Shown: positions 55,322-64,000 of the stretch, in pieces
Numbering within the stretch: the stretch's first letter is position 1
Layout: the number at the start of each line of letters is the position of its first letter
Assembly (NCBI RefSeq): GCF_001262505.1
Contig: NZ_KQ410730.1
Coordinates: forward strand, 244,461-308,460
Source of the DNA: Shinella sp. SUS2
Lineage (GTDB): Bacteria > Pseudomonadota > Alphaproteobacteria > Rhizobiales > Rhizobiaceae
DNA: 64,000 bases
Direction of reading: 5' to 3'
Notes under the pieces: generated by a model
What the model was told of the DNA's origin: nothing
The model's database searches: none
The model's input: the letters and a program-made list of their open reading frames with translations, nothing else
Program-made: the position numbers and the translations under genes

Positions 55322-58300
55322 ATGTTCCTCACGCGCATCAGCGTCCGCCACCCCGTCTTCGCCACCATGATGATGGTGACGATCCTCGTCATCGGGTTGT
55401 TCGCCTATTCCCGCCTCGGCGTCGACCAGTTCCCCGAGACCGACCTTCCCATCGTCGTCGTCACGGCGACCTATACCGGCGCCTCGCCCTCGACCGTCGA
55501 AAGCGAGGTTTCCCGCCCGATCGAGACCGCGTTGAACACGATCGGCGGCATCGACACGATCATTTCCGAATCCTACGAGGGCCGCTCCGTCGTCGTCGTG
55601 CAGTTCGAGCTCGACGTGGATTCGCAGGTCGCCGCCCAGGAGGTTCGTGACCGCGTTGCCCGGCTGGAGGCGAGCTTTCCCGATGCGGTGGACACGCCGC
55701 AGGTCACCCGCTTCAATCCGGACGACGAGCCCATCCTCTCCATCGCAGCGTCCTCGTCAAAGCGCACGCTTTCGGAAATTACCACGCTCGCCAACCGCGT
55801 GATCACCAACCGGCTCAGCGTCATCGCCGGCGTCGGCCAGATCTCGCTGGTCGGCGGCAGCGAGCGCCAGGTGCTCGTGATGGTCGATCCCGACCGCCTC
55901 GAAGCCTATGGCATCGCGGTCACATCGGTCATGGATGCCATCCGCAAGGAGAACCAGGACCGCGCCGCCGGCACGCTGATATCGGGCATCAACCAGCGCA
56001 TCGTCACGGTCGAGGGCCGCGTTCCTGACGTGACGGGCTTCAACAGCATCATCGTGGCGCAGAGCGGCGGTTACCCGGTCTATCTGTCCGATGTCGCGAC
56101 GATCCTGGATGTCGGCGCCGAGGTGACGAGCCGCGCCACCTATCAGGGTCTGCCCTCGCTGGGGCTCGACGTCGTCAAGGTGCAGGGTGCGAACACGGTG
56201 GAAGTGGCGGCGGAGCTGCGCAAGGAGATCGCGGCGCTGAATGTCGAGCTCGCCCCCGAGGGTGTCGAGCTGAAGGTGACGCGCGACAATTCCCGCCCCA
56301 TCGCCGCACAGGTCGACGAAGTCCAGCGCACGCTGGTCGAGGGGGGCATACTCACCGTGGTGATCGTCTTCCTGTTCCTCAATTCCTGGCGCTCGACCGT
56401 CATCACCGGGCTGACGCTGCCGATCTCGGTGATCGGCACCTTCGCCCTCATCTATGCGCTCGGCTTCACGCTCAACACCATGACGCTCATGGCGCTGTCG
56501 TTGTCGATCGGCATCCTGATCGACGATGCGATCGTCGTGCGCGAAAACATCACGCGCCACCTGCACATGGGCAAGAGCCATGTGGATGCCGCGCTCGACG
56601 GCACGAACGAGATCGGCCTTGCCGTTCTCGCCACCACGCTCTGCATCGTCGCGGTCTTCCTGCCCGTCGCCTTCATGGGCGGCCTCATCGGCCGGTTCTT
56701 CCTGCAGTTCGGCGTGACCGTCGCCGTCGCGGTGCTCATCTCGCTCTTCGTGTCCTTCACGCTCGATCCGATGCTGTCGAGCGTCTGGTACGATCCGCAG
56801 TCCGAGGTGAACGCGAAGCGCGGCTTCCTCGGACGGCTGATCGCGCGGTTCGACCGTTGGTTCGACCGGCTTGCCGACCGCTATCGCCGGCTCATCCGCT
56901 GGACCTTCCGCTATCGTAAGACGACCGTCTTCGTGGTCATCGCGCTGTTCTTCGCAAGCCTGATGCTCGTGTCGCGCATCGGCGCGGAATTCCTGCCTCC
57001 GGCCGACCAGGGCGAGGTCTCCATCGCGCTGAAGGCCAATGAGGGCGCGTCGCTGGACTACATGGCGGCGAAGGTCAGCCAGGTCGAGCGGGCGCTGCGC
57101 GAATTCGACTATGTCGACACCATCTACTCCACCGTCAATGCCGGCGGGGCACGCGGCTTCAACGAGGCGACGGTGGCCGTCCAGCTCAAGCCGAGCGGCG
57201 AGCGCTCGGTGACGACGGCGGCCAGCATGGAGCCGTTCCGAAAGCGCCTTGCCTCCATTGCCGGCCTTGAGGTCTCCATCGGCCAGAACACCGGCATGGG
57301 CTCGTCAGAAAAGCCGCTCCAGCTTTCCGTTCTCGGCGATGGCGAGGCGGAGCTGCGCCGCATCTCCACCGAGATCACCACCGCCCTCGCCGCCATTCCA
57401 GGTGCGACCGAGGTCGAATCGTCGATCGAGAACAAGCGCCCGACGCTTGCCGTGCGGATCCGGCACGAGGCGGCAAGCGATCTCGACGTCTCGATCGCGG
57501 CCATCGGCGATACCCTGCGCCCGCTCGTGGCGGGCGATGCCATCTCCGTCTGGAATGCGCCCGACGGGGAGACCTACGATGTCGTGGTGCGCCTGCCGGC
57601 AACGGGCCGGCGCGATGCCGCGCAGCTTCGCGACCTCACCATCGCCACCGGCCGGACGGACGAGGACGGCAAGCCGATCACCGTTCTTCTCGACCAGGTC
57701 GCCGACGTCATCGAAAGCACCGCGCCGGACGCCATCACGCGCAAGGACCTCTCGCGCGAGATCCGGATCAAGAGCAATATCGAGGGGCGGGCGCTCGGCG
57801 ACGTGACGGAGGATCTGAACGCCGCCATCGCCAAGATGCAGATCCCGGCGGGCTACCGCATCAGCTTCGGGGGTGATGCCGAAAACCTCGAGGAGAGCAT
57901 GGGTTATGCGCTCCAGTCGCTCGCCCTCGCCGTCATCTTCATCTACATCATCCTTGCCTCGCAGTTCGGGTCCTTCCTTCAGCCGGTCGCCATCATGATG
58001 ACGCTGCCGCTCTCGCTGATCGGCGTGCTGATCGGCCTTCTCGTCACCGGCTCGACGCTCAACATGTTCTCGATCATCGGCTTCATCATGCTGATGGGCC
58101 TCGTCACCAAGAACGCGATCCTGCTCGTTGATTATTCCAACCAGGGCCGGCGGGAAGGCAAGAGCCTTCAGGACAGCCTCGCGGATGCCGGCGCGGTGCG
58201 CCTGCGGCCGATCATCATGACGACGCTGGCGATGATCTTCGGCATGCTGCCGATGGCCATCGGCCTCGGCGAGGGCGGCGAGCAGCGCGCCCCGATGGCC

Positions 58301-58471
58301 CATGCTGTCATCGGCGGCCTCATCTCCTCCACGCTTCTGACGCTCGTCTTCGTGCCCGTGGTGCTGACGCTGCTCGATCCGGTCGGAACGCGCGTTTCCG
58401 GATGGTTCCCCAAGGGCCCCCGCCACAGGGAGCGGCAGGCCGAAGAGGACGCCTCGCTCCAGCAGTCCTGA
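55322..58471 (+). CDS. RND multidrug efflux transporter, inner-membrane subunit
   Basis: The 1049-residue protein has the complete HAE1/AcrB-type layout: 12 membrane helices and two large periplasmic loops (after TM1 and after TM7). TM4 contains the paired aspartates of the proton relay in [13 protein letters not shown]. The N-terminal [17 protein letters not shown] and [16 protein letters not shown] segments are typical. It is proton-driven and expels hydrophobic compounds through the adaptor. No TetR-type repressor flanks the pair. A GC-rich hairpin 40 bases downstream probably ends the transcript. Confidence 0.95.
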   Translation: MFLTRISVRHPVFATMMMVTILVIGLFAYSRLGVDQFPETDLPIVVVTATYTGASPSTVESEVSRPIETALNTIGGIDTIISESYEGRSVVVVQFELDVDSQVAAQEVRDRVARLEASFPDAVDTPQVTRFNPDDEPILSIAASSSKRTLSEITTLANRVITNRLSVIAGVGQISLVGGSERQVLVMVDPDRLEAYGIAVTSVMDAIRKENQDRAAGTLISGINQRIVTVEGRVPDVTGFNSIIVAQSGGYPVYLSDVATILDVGAEVTSRATYQGLPSLGLDVVKVQGANTVEVAAELRKEIAALNVELAPEGVELKVTRDNSRPIAAQVDEVQRTLVEGGILTVVIVFLFLNSWRSTVITGLTLPISVIGTFALIYALGFTLNTMTLMALSLSIGILIDDAIVVRENITRHLHMGKSHVDAALDGTNEIGLAVLATTLCIVAVFLPVAFMGGLIGRFFLQFGVTVAVAVLISLFVSFTLDPMLSSVWYDPQSEVNAKRGFLGRLIARFDRWFDRLADRYRRLIRWTFRYRKTTVFVVIALFFASLMLVSRIGAEFLPPADQGEVSIALKANEGASLDYMAAKVSQVERALREFDYVDTIYSTVNAGGARGFNEATVAVQLKPSGERSVTTAASMEPFRKRLASIAGLEVSIGQNTGMGSSEKPLQLSVLGDGEAELRRISTEITTALAAIPGATEVESSIENKRPTLAVRIRHEAASDLDVSIAAIGDTLRPLVAGDAISVWNAPDGETYDVVVRLPATGRRDAAQLRDLTIATGRTDEDGKPITVLLDQVADVIESTAPDAITRKDLSREIRIKSNIEGRALGDVTEDLNAAIAKMQIPAGYRISFGGDAENLEESMGYALQSLALAVIFIYIILASQFGSFLQPVAIMMTLPLSLIGVLIGLLVTGSTLNMFSIIGFIMLMGLVTKNAILLVDYSNQGRREGKSLQDSLADAGAVRLRPIIMTTLAMIFGMLPMAIGLGEGGEQRAPMAHAVIGGLISSTLLTLVFVPVVLTLLDPVGTRVSGWFPKGPRHRERQAEEDASLQQS

Positions 58472-58511
58472 ACTCTGCCGACTTTGGAGCCCCCCGAACA
58501 CCTCCGGGACA

Positions 58512-58531
58512 GGCCGGGCATGCGCCCGGCC
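58512..58531 (+). terminator. Hairpin after the RND operon
   Basis: GGCCGGGC (58512-58519) pairs perfectly with GCCCGGCC (58524-58531) around an ATGC loop. No T-tract follows, so its strength as an intrinsic terminator is uncertain. Confidence 0.45.
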
Positions 58532-58692
58532 ACGAAAAACCAGCCGGGGTGGAGGGAACCTTCGCGCCGGTGGACGGTTTACGCTGCGTTGCGAAAAGTT
58601 CGCTGGCGCCGTTCGCTGGCGCAAAATCCCTCTTTTCAGGGTTCGACGCGCCCCTGCAATGGGACGTGCGGCCCCAAAGGTGTAGTGAATTC

Positions 58693-60177
58693 ATGGCTCG
58701 TCTCGTCGTCGTTTCCAACCGCGTTCCCATTCCCGACAAGAGCGGCACCGCTCCTGCCGGAGGGCTGGCGGTCGCCCTTCAATCGGCACTCGAAGCGCGC
58801 GGCGGGCTCTGGCTCGGCTGGTCCGGCCGATCCTGCGCGGACGATGCGGTCGGGCCGCTGCAGATGCAGAAGGAGGGCAATATCGAATACGCCCTCACCG
58901 ACCTCACGGAACGCGATGTCGAGGAATACTACCAGGGCTTTGCAAACCGGGTGCTCTGGCCGATCTGCCACTACAGGCTGGACCTTGCCGAATATGGCCG
59001 GCGCGAGATGGCCGGCTATTTCCGCGTGAACCGCTTCTTTGCAAGCCGCCTCCTGCCGCTCATCGAGCCGGACGACCTGATCTGGATCCACGACTATCAT
59101 CTCATCCCGCTGGCCGCCGAGCTGCGCCGTCAGGGTGTGACCAACCGGATCGGCTTCTTCCTGCACATTCCCTGGCCGGCACCGGACGTCTTCCATGCCA
59201 TGCCGGTGCACGAGGCACTTCTGACGAGCCTGACCGCCTATGACGTGCTTGGTTTCCAGACCGAACATGATCGCGAGAACTTTGCCGACTGCCTGTCGCG
59301 ACGCGACCTCGCCGCCCGTCTGGATGCTTCGCGCTTTGCCACCGATGGGCGCGTCTTCACCGCCCGGCCCTATCCGATCGGCATCGAGACGGAAGAATTC
59401 GCCGCGCTGGCGAAACGGGCGGCACAGACCGCGCTGCACAAGCGCATGCTGCAGAGCCTCGACGGCAAGCAGCTGATCATCGGCGTCGACCGGCTCGACT
59501 ATTCCAAGGGCATCACCCAGCGCATCGATGCGTTCGAATCCTTCCTGACCCGCCATTCCGACAGCCAGCGCAAGGTGACGCTGCTGCAGATCACACCGAA
59601 ATCCCGCTCCGAAGTACCGGAATACGAGGCGATGCAGCGGGCCGTCGCGGAACAGGCCGGTCGCGTCAACGGCGCGCTCGGCACGGTCGACTGGGTGCCG
59701 ATCCGCTACATCAACCGCTCGCTGCGCCGGCCGGCTCTCGCCGGGCTCTACCGCATGGCCAAGCTCGCCCTGGTCACGCCATTGCGCGACGGCATGAACC
59801 TCGTCGCCAAGGAGTTCGTGGCGGCGCAGAGGGAGGAAGATCCCGGCGTCCTGTTGCTCTCCCGTTTCGCCGGCGCCGCGCAGGAGCTGAAGGAGGCCGT
59901 GCTCGTCAACCCCTACGACGTCGAGGGTACCGCGGAAGCCATCGCCCGAAGCCTCGCCATGCCCCTGGAGGAGCGGCGGGAGCGCTGGAGCGCCATGATG
60001 ACGACGCTGCGCGCCAACGACGTCTTCACCTGGTGCGACACGTTCCTCGAGGATCTCGCCGCCAAGCCCGTGCAGAAGGCCCGCCCCGCCTCTGTCTCGA
60101 CACCCGTCAGGACTTCCGAGGCCCGCACGCAGCCCCTGCGGAAGGCAATGTCGACACCGGTCGCGCGCTGGTCGTAG
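58693..60177 (+). CDS. otsA: Trehalose-6-phosphate synthase
   Basis: The 494-residue GT20 enzyme makes trehalose-6-phosphate from UDP-glucose and glucose-6-phosphate. Visible family features are SNRVPIP at the start, the [13 protein letters not shown] block, [13 protein letters not shown], the ribose/phosphate-binding [11 protein letters not shown] and [14 protein letters not shown], which carries the donor-binding Asp and Glu. ATG 58693 is the first codon of the fold. The C-terminal 30 residues form a Pro/Thr/Ser-rich tail. No otsB phosphatase gene is next to it. A GC hairpin ends the transcript. Confidence 0.95.
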   Translation: MARLVVVSNRVPIPDKSGTAPAGGLAVALQSALEARGGLWLGWSGRSCADDAVGPLQMQKEGNIEYALTDLTERDVEEYYQGFANRVLWPICHYRLDLAEYGRREMAGYFRVNRFFASRLLPLIEPDDLIWIHDYHLIPLAAELRRQGVTNRIGFFLHIPWPAPDVFHAMPVHEALLTSLTAYDVLGFQTEHDRENFADCLSRRDLAARLDASRFATDGRVFTARPYPIGIETEEFAALAKRAAQTALHKRMLQSLDGKQLIIGVDRLDYSKGITQRIDAFESFLTRHSDSQRKVTLLQITPKSRSEVPEYEAMQRAVAEQAGRVNGALGTVDWVPIRYINRSLRRPALAGLYRMAKLALVTPLRDGMNLVAKEFVAAQREEDPGVLLLSRFAGAAQELKEAVLVNPYDVEGTAEAIARSLAMPLEERRERWSAMMTTLRANDVFTWCDTFLEDLAAKPVQKARPASVSTPVRTSEARTQPLRKAMSTPVARWS

Positions 60178-60188
60178 ACGTCCGTTCC

Positions 60189-60218
60189 CGGGTGATGGCT
60201 TTGCTCAGCCATCACCCG
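60189..60218. terminator. Bidirectional terminator between otsA and the deacetylase-family gene
   Basis: CGGGTGATGGCT (60189-60200) pairs perfectly with AGCCATCACCCG (60207-60218) around a 6-base loop. It begins 12 bases past the otsA stop and spans the stop codon of the converging gene. The stem is long and perfect, but there is no T-tract. Confidence 0.6.
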
Positions 60219-61215
60219 TGAAAGCGGAGAGGAACCGGGTGGCGGCCTGTTCCAGGGTCGCCAGATCGTATCCGCCCTCCTGCACCAACAGGACCGGCAG
60301 ATCGAGCCGTCCGAGCCGGTTACCTATCGTCCCGAAGGCATCGGCAGTCAGCTGGAGGCCCCGGGCCGGATCGCTCGCCAGCGCGTCGAAGCCGAGGGAG
60401 ATGACCAGCGCCGCGGGCCGGTGGGCGAGCGCGGCATCGAGGCAGGCCGTGAATGCCATGAGATAGGCCGCATCGCCGGTTCCTTCCGCAAGGGGGTGGT
60501 TCAGCGTGAGGCCCGGGGCCGGTTGCCCCCCGGTCTCGTCGGAAAAACCGGTGAGATGCGGATAGTAGCCGGCCGGGCTGCGGTGCAGGGAGGCGAAGAA
60601 GACGTGCGGATCCTCCCAGAAGATATCCTGCGTGCCGTTGCCGTGGTGAACGTCGATATCGATGAGGCTTACCCGCCCGAGGGATGTAGCAAGCGCCCGT
60701 GCCGCAATGGCGGCATTGTTGAGATAGGTCGCGCCGCCGCCGAAGTCGCGGCCGGCATGATGGCCCGACGGCCGGCAGAGCGCATAGGCCCGCCGTTCGC
60801 CCGCGCGGATGAGCGCAGCGGCGGTAAGCGCCACCTGCGCCGCCCAGTATGCGGCCTGCCATGTGCCCGCGCCAAGAGGGGTTATCTGATCCCGCAGATG
60901 ATACCCCGCCTTGGCGATCGGCGACCAGTCCGGCCGATAGGCATCGGGACGGGTTTCGAAGATGGCGGGCGCGAGCGGCCCGTGCTCCGCACCTTCCGAT
61001 GCCGCGAGAAAGTCGAGATAACGGTCCGTATGGACGGCCGCGAGCGGTGCGGTGCCGTGATCGACGGCATCGACCACCGCAAGCCCGGCACGCCGCACCG
61101 CCCGCAAGAGTGCATCGAGACGGGCGGGCACGTCCCGGCTCGGCCGGGCAACGCCGCCTTCGACGACGGTGCCCGGGCTGTGCAGCCGATGCCGGTCGCA
61201 ATAGACCGCCTTCAT
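60205..61215 (-). CDS. Histone deacetylase family protein, probable acetylpolyamine amidohydrolase
   Basis: The 336-residue zinc hydrolase has the family's active-site motifs: CRPSGHHAGRDFGGGATYLN with the His pair, IDIDVHHGNGTQDIFW with zinc Asp and His ligands, FDAL with the third Asp ligand, and EGGYD. Bacterial members remove acetyl groups from acetylpolyamines and similar amines. ATG 61215 lies 1 base after the PotA-like ATPase stop, so the two are co-transcribed, and the wider operon has an amidase and a class III aminotransferase. Polyamine or amine catabolism is the favoured role. Confidence 0.87.
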   Translation of the reverse strand: MKAVYCDRHRLHSPGTVVEGGVARPSRDVPARLDALLRAVRRAGLAVVDAVDHGTAPLAAVHTDRYLDFLAASEGAEHGPLAPAIFETRPDAYRPDWSPIAKAGYHLRDQITPLGAGTWQAAYWAAQVALTAAALIRAGERRAYALCRPSGHHAGRDFGGGATYLNNAAIAARALATSLGRVSLIDIDVHHGNGTQDIFWEDPHVFFASLHRSPAGYYPHLTGFSDETGGQPAPGLTLNHPLAEGTGDAAYLMAFTACLDAALAHRPAALVISLGFDALASDPARGLQLTADAFGTIGNRLGRLDLPVLLVQEGGYDLATLEQAATRFLSAFTGDG

Positions 61216-61216
61216 G

Positions 61217-62302
61217 TCAGGCCGGGATCAAAACGGCGTCGCGGCTGTTCCAGCCGAGCGAAATGGCCTGCGCCGGCGCGATATCGCTGCCCGTGCCCGC
61301 ATTGGGGATCTTGGCGACAAGCGTCGCATTCTCCCCGAAGCGGACATGCACCCGACGGTGGTCGCCGAGATAGATGACCTCGTCGACCGTTCCGGAAAAG
61401 CGGTTTGCGCAGGCGGCGGCCTGGTCGACATAGAGCCGTTCCGGACGCAGGGAGACGATGACGGGCTGGCCCTTCGAAAAGGCCGTGCTGCTGGAAACGC
61501 TGATGACCTGCCCGTCCTCCGTGCGCACGCCGTATTCGCCGCCGTCGCTGCTGCTGACGATCTTGCCGGTAAACCGGTTGTTCTCGCCGATGAAGCCGGC
61601 GACGAAGGCCGTCGCGGGACGCTCGTAGAGCTCGCTCGGCGGCGCAAGCTGCTCGATCCTGCCGGCATTGAACACGGCGACGCGGTCGGACATGGTCAGC
61701 GCCTCGGACTGGTCGTGCGTGACATAGACGACGGTGATGCCGAGGCGCTCGTGGAGATGCTTGATCTCGAGCTGGAGATGTTCGCGCAGGTTCTTGTCCA
61801 GCGCGCCGAGCGGTTCGTCCATCAGCACCACATCCGGCTCGAAGATGATGGCACGGGCGAGCGCGATGCGCTGCTGCTGCCCGCCGGAGAGCTGGGTCGG
61901 CTTTCTTTCGCCCATCGCCCCCATCTGGACCATGTCCAGCGCCCTTCGGACGCGGCCGGCCCGCTCTCCCTTCGCGATCTTGCGCACCCGCAAGGGATAG
62001 TCGAGGTTTTCGGCGACCGTGAGATGGGGAAAGAGCGCATAGTTCTGGAACACCATGCCGATGTTCCGGCGATGCGGCGGCACGGCCTCCAGCGACCGCC
62101 CGTCGATCCGGATGCTGCCGGAACTCGGCGCCTCGAAGCCCGCCAGCATCATCAGGCTCGTCGTCTTTCCCGAGCCGGACGGCCCGAGCATGGTCAGGAA
62201 CTCACCCTTCGCGATGGTGAGGTTGAGATCGTCGACCACGAGGCTGCGGCCGTCGTAGCTCTTGTCGATGTTGAGGAATTCGACGTAGTTGGAGGATGAC
62301 AT
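61217..62302 (-). CDS. ABC transporter ATPase, spermidine/putrescine type (PotA-like)
   Basis: The 361-residue ATPase has Walker A GPSGSGKT at 40-47, signature LSGGQQQRIALARAI, Walker B VVLMDEPLGALD, the switch His in YVTHDQSEAL, and a C-terminal TOBE domain (about 275-355). The group includes polyamine, spermidine and related importers. The matching permease and binding-protein genes are not in the window and may lie beyond 64 kb. Its neighbours are an acetylpolyamine-type deacetylase and an amidase. Confidence 0.92.
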   Translation of the reverse strand: MSSSNYVEFLNIDKSYDGRSLVVDDLNLTIAKGEFLTMLGPSGSGKTTSLMMLAGFEAPSSGSIRIDGRSLEAVPPHRRNIGMVFQNYALFPHLTVAENLDYPLRVRKIAKGERAGRVRRALDMVQMGAMGERKPTQLSGGQQQRIALARAIIFEPDVVLMDEPLGALDKNLREHLQLEIKHLHERLGITVVYVTHDQSEALTMSDRVAVFNAGRIEQLAPPSELYERPATAFVAGFIGENNRFTGKIVSSSDGGEYGVRTEDGQVISVSSSTAFSKGQPVIVSLRPERLYVDQAAACANRFSGTVDEVIYLGDHRRVHVRFGENATLVAKIPNAGTGSDIAPAQAISLGWNSRDAVLIPA

Positions 62303-62323
62303 TCTGGTTCCCCTTTTTATCTG

Positions 62324-63760
62324 TCATTCAGCCGCGTGGACGGCGGGGCGGCGCTGCGCCCAGGGGCGCGCCTCTTCCAGTTGCGCCGCGAGCTGAAGCA
62401 ATGTCGCCTCGTCGTCGAACCGGCCGGTGAACTGCGTACCGACGGGCAGGCCGTCGGCCGTCCAGGAGAGCGGCATGCTCATTGCCGGCAGGCCCGCCAT
62501 GTTGGCGAAGGTCGTGAAGGCGAGAAACTCGAGAAAACGCTCCATGACCGCCTCTCCGCCATGCCTGTCGGCATCGAAATGGCCGAGTTCCGGCGGTGGC
62601 GTGCCGAGCGTCGGGGTCAGCCAGACGTCGACGTCGAGCAGGAAATTCGCCAGCGTCCTGCCCGTCGTGTGGAACCAGTTGAGATCGACGAGATAGTCGG
62701 CCGCCGAAATCCGCGAGCCGACACCGTAGAGATACTGGTTGAAGCTCTCCACCTCGCCCACGAGCGCAGACGGGGTCTCGCCGCGATTTCGCGCCAGCGC
62801 GGTGATCGCGCGTGTCGCCGTCATCGCCCAGAACCGCTTGTAGAGAGTGCTGTAGGTCTCCCCATCGATCGTCGGCGTGCATTCCACGACCTCGTGGCCG
62901 AGGCTTTCGCAAAGGCGCGCCGTGTCGATCGTCGCCGCGACGCAGTCGGAATCGACCGCGGTGCCGAGCAGGGAGGCCGTGGTGAAGCCGATGCGCAGGC
63001 GGCGCGGCTTCATCCGGATCGCATCGGCATAGCGACCCGAGGGGGACGGTGCCGTGTACGGGTCGCCGGGCATCGAACCCTGTGTGGCATCGAGAAGGGC
63101 GGCGCTGTCGCGCACGCTGCGGGAGAGGACATGTTCGTTCACGATCCCGCCCGTGCTGTCGCCGAGATCCGGCCCCAGCGTGATGCGCCCGCGCGAGGGT
63201 TTCAGTCCGAAGACGCCGCAGCACGACGCGGGGATGCGGATGGAACCGGCACCGTCGCCGCCATGTGCCGCCGGCACGATGCCCGCCGCCACCGCCGCGC
63301 CGGCGCCGCCGCTCGAGCCACCGCTCGACCGCGCGACGTTCCAGGGATTGCGCGTCGGGCCGAACAGCTTCGGCTCGGTGGTGCCCAGCGTGCCGAACTC
63401 ACACAGGTTGGTCTTGCCGAACGTGCTGAGACCGGCCGCGCGGTAGCGGCGCATCAGCTCGCTGTCCCGGGCGGGCACGAAGTTCCGGGTCAGCCGGGAG
63501 GCGCCGGTGGTCGGCACGCCCTTCATGTGACAATAGAGGTCCTTCACCAGGAACGGCGCCCCGGCAAAGAGGCTGTCCTTGCCCGCCTGCGCGGCTTCCG
63601 CACGCCCTTCGTCATAGAGCGGGGCGATGATGGCGTTGATCGCGGGGTTCACCTTTTCAGCACGCCGGATGGCCGCCTCGACCAGCTCCCCGGCCGTGAC
63701 CTGCCCCGACTTTACGAGATCCGCCTGCGCGGTGAGGTCCAGATTGACAAAATCATCCAT
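62324..63760 (-). CDS. Amidase signature family hydrolase
   Basis: The 478-residue enzyme has the amidase signature: Lys K73 in FLVKDLY, the Gly/Ser-rich [17 protein letters not shown] (about 144-160) with the cis-Ser near 149-150, and nucleophile S173 in [13 protein letters not shown]. It hydrolyses a C-N amide bond in a small molecule. ATG 63760 has GAGGG 7 bases upstream. It begins 10 bases after the aminotransferase stop and precedes the PotA-like ATPase by 21 bases, so all are one operon. The substrate may be an amide formed during amine degradation. Confidence 0.88.
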   Translation of the reverse strand: MDDFVNLDLTAQADLVKSGQVTAGELVEAAIRRAEKVNPAINAIIAPLYDEGRAEAAQAGKDSLFAGAPFLVKDLYCHMKGVPTTGASRLTRNFVPARDSELMRRYRAAGLSTFGKTNLCEFGTLGTTEPKLFGPTRNPWNVARSSGGSSGGAGAAVAAGIVPAAHGGDGAGSIRIPASCCGVFGLKPSRGRITLGPDLGDSTGGIVNEHVLSRSVRDSAALLDATQGSMPGDPYTAPSPSGRYADAIRMKPRRLRIGFTTASLLGTAVDSDCVAATIDTARLCESLGHEVVECTPTIDGETYSTLYKRFWAMTATRAITALARNRGETPSALVGEVESFNQYLYGVGSRISAADYLVDLNWFHTTGRTLANFLLDVDVWLTPTLGTPPPELGHFDADRHGGEAVMERFLEFLAFTTFANMAGLPAMSMPLSWTADGLPVGTQFTGRFDDEATLLQLAAQLEEARPWAQRRPAVHAAE

Positions 63761-63770
63761 CGTCACGCCC

Positions 63771-64000
63771 TCACGCTGCAAGCCGGGCGGCGGCATCGTC
63801 GAGCGCCGCCGCTATCCCGTCGACGAGCTGGTCGACTTCCTCAAGCGTCATGACGAAGGGCGGACAAATCGAAATGACGTCGCCCATGTTGCGGATCATG
63901 ACGCCGTGCGCCCGGCAGCGCTGTGAGAGCGGCGGTGGAAAAGTCGGCCACGGTAGCGGCGGAATAGTCCAGCCGCGGGCGGAGTAAAAACCGGCCACCT
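63771..64000 (-). CDS. Class III aminotransferase, C-terminal fragment (continues beyond window)
   Basis: The last ~50 codons read HGVMIRNMGDVISICPPFVM, then a Leu/Glu-rich helix, the normal C-terminus of class III (omega-amino acid/putrescine-type) PLP aminotransferases. The gene runs off the right edge. Codons from about 63972 to 63925 look wrong in this frame (Pro/Trp-rich, poor third-position GC), while the frame starting at 63972 reads LDYSAATVADFSTAAL. A pair of compensating frameshifts, or an error near the edge, is possible. It is upstream of the amidase in the same operon. Confidence 0.7.
   Translation of the reverse strand, partial: VAGFYSARGWTIPPLPWPTFPPPLSQRCRAHGVMIRNMGDVISICPPFVMTLEEVDQLVDGIAAALDDAAARLAA

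Overview
The window is GC-rich, densely coded DNA with Shine-Dalgarno-led genes and many ATGA/GTGA overlaps. Its gene content (rhizobial-type ugd and lpsL for uronic-acid polysaccharides, many ABC importers, COG4671-like glycosyltransferases, DUF1127, PilZ- and GGDEF-type proteins) points to an alphaproteobacterium of the Rhizobiaceae. That is my inference from gene families, not a database match. I see no rRNA, tRNA, insertion sequence, prophage, CRISPR array or replication origin.

Region 1 (1-22.8 kb) is a surface-glycan block. A minus-strand unit encodes a UDP-GlcNAc-type dehydrogenase, a small methyltransferase and a metallophosphoesterase cut by the window edge. Divergent from it are a GT4 glycosyltransferase and a deacetylase. 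Next comes a long minus-strand block: a peptide-type ABC importer (fused double ATPase, Tat-signal binding protein, two permeases) translationally linked to three glycosyltransferases, followed by an ABC-exporter-like protein whose nucleotide-binding domain has lost its catalytic residues and a stand-alone cyclic-nucleotide-binding protein. A GT32-like transferase, ugd and lpsL close the block. Together these genes could make UDP-GlcNAcA, UDP-GlcA and UDP-GalA and use them on a lipid, peptide or polysaccharide acceptor. No polymerase or flippase is visible.

Region 2 (22.9-41.3 kb) is catabolic and regulatory. It holds a beta-mannosidase divergent from a LacI regulator, with two matching candidate operators between them; a GAF-GGDEF-PilZ protein; a LysR/MFS/SGNH-hydrolase set; and an RpiR-led ABC importer operon ending in a histidine phosphatase. 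That operon looks more like sugar-phosphate or organophosphate uptake than iron uptake. A type II NADH dehydrogenase, class I aldolase and a winged-helix/TPR regulator follow.

Region 3 (41.3-53.4 kb) contains a DUF1127 peptide, an MFS carrier, two PLP enzymes around a LuxR-type regulator, a YghU-like glutathione transferase, a membrane diguanylate cyclase, an SDR/LysR pair, a class III nucleotide cyclase and a secreted protein of unknown function.

Region 4 (53.4-64 kb) contains a DnaQ-like exonuclease, a two-gene RND efflux pump, otsA, and a minus-strand amine/polyamine-type operon (class III aminotransferase end, amidase, PotA-like ATPase, histone-deacetylase-family amidohydrolase) that continues beyond the right edge.
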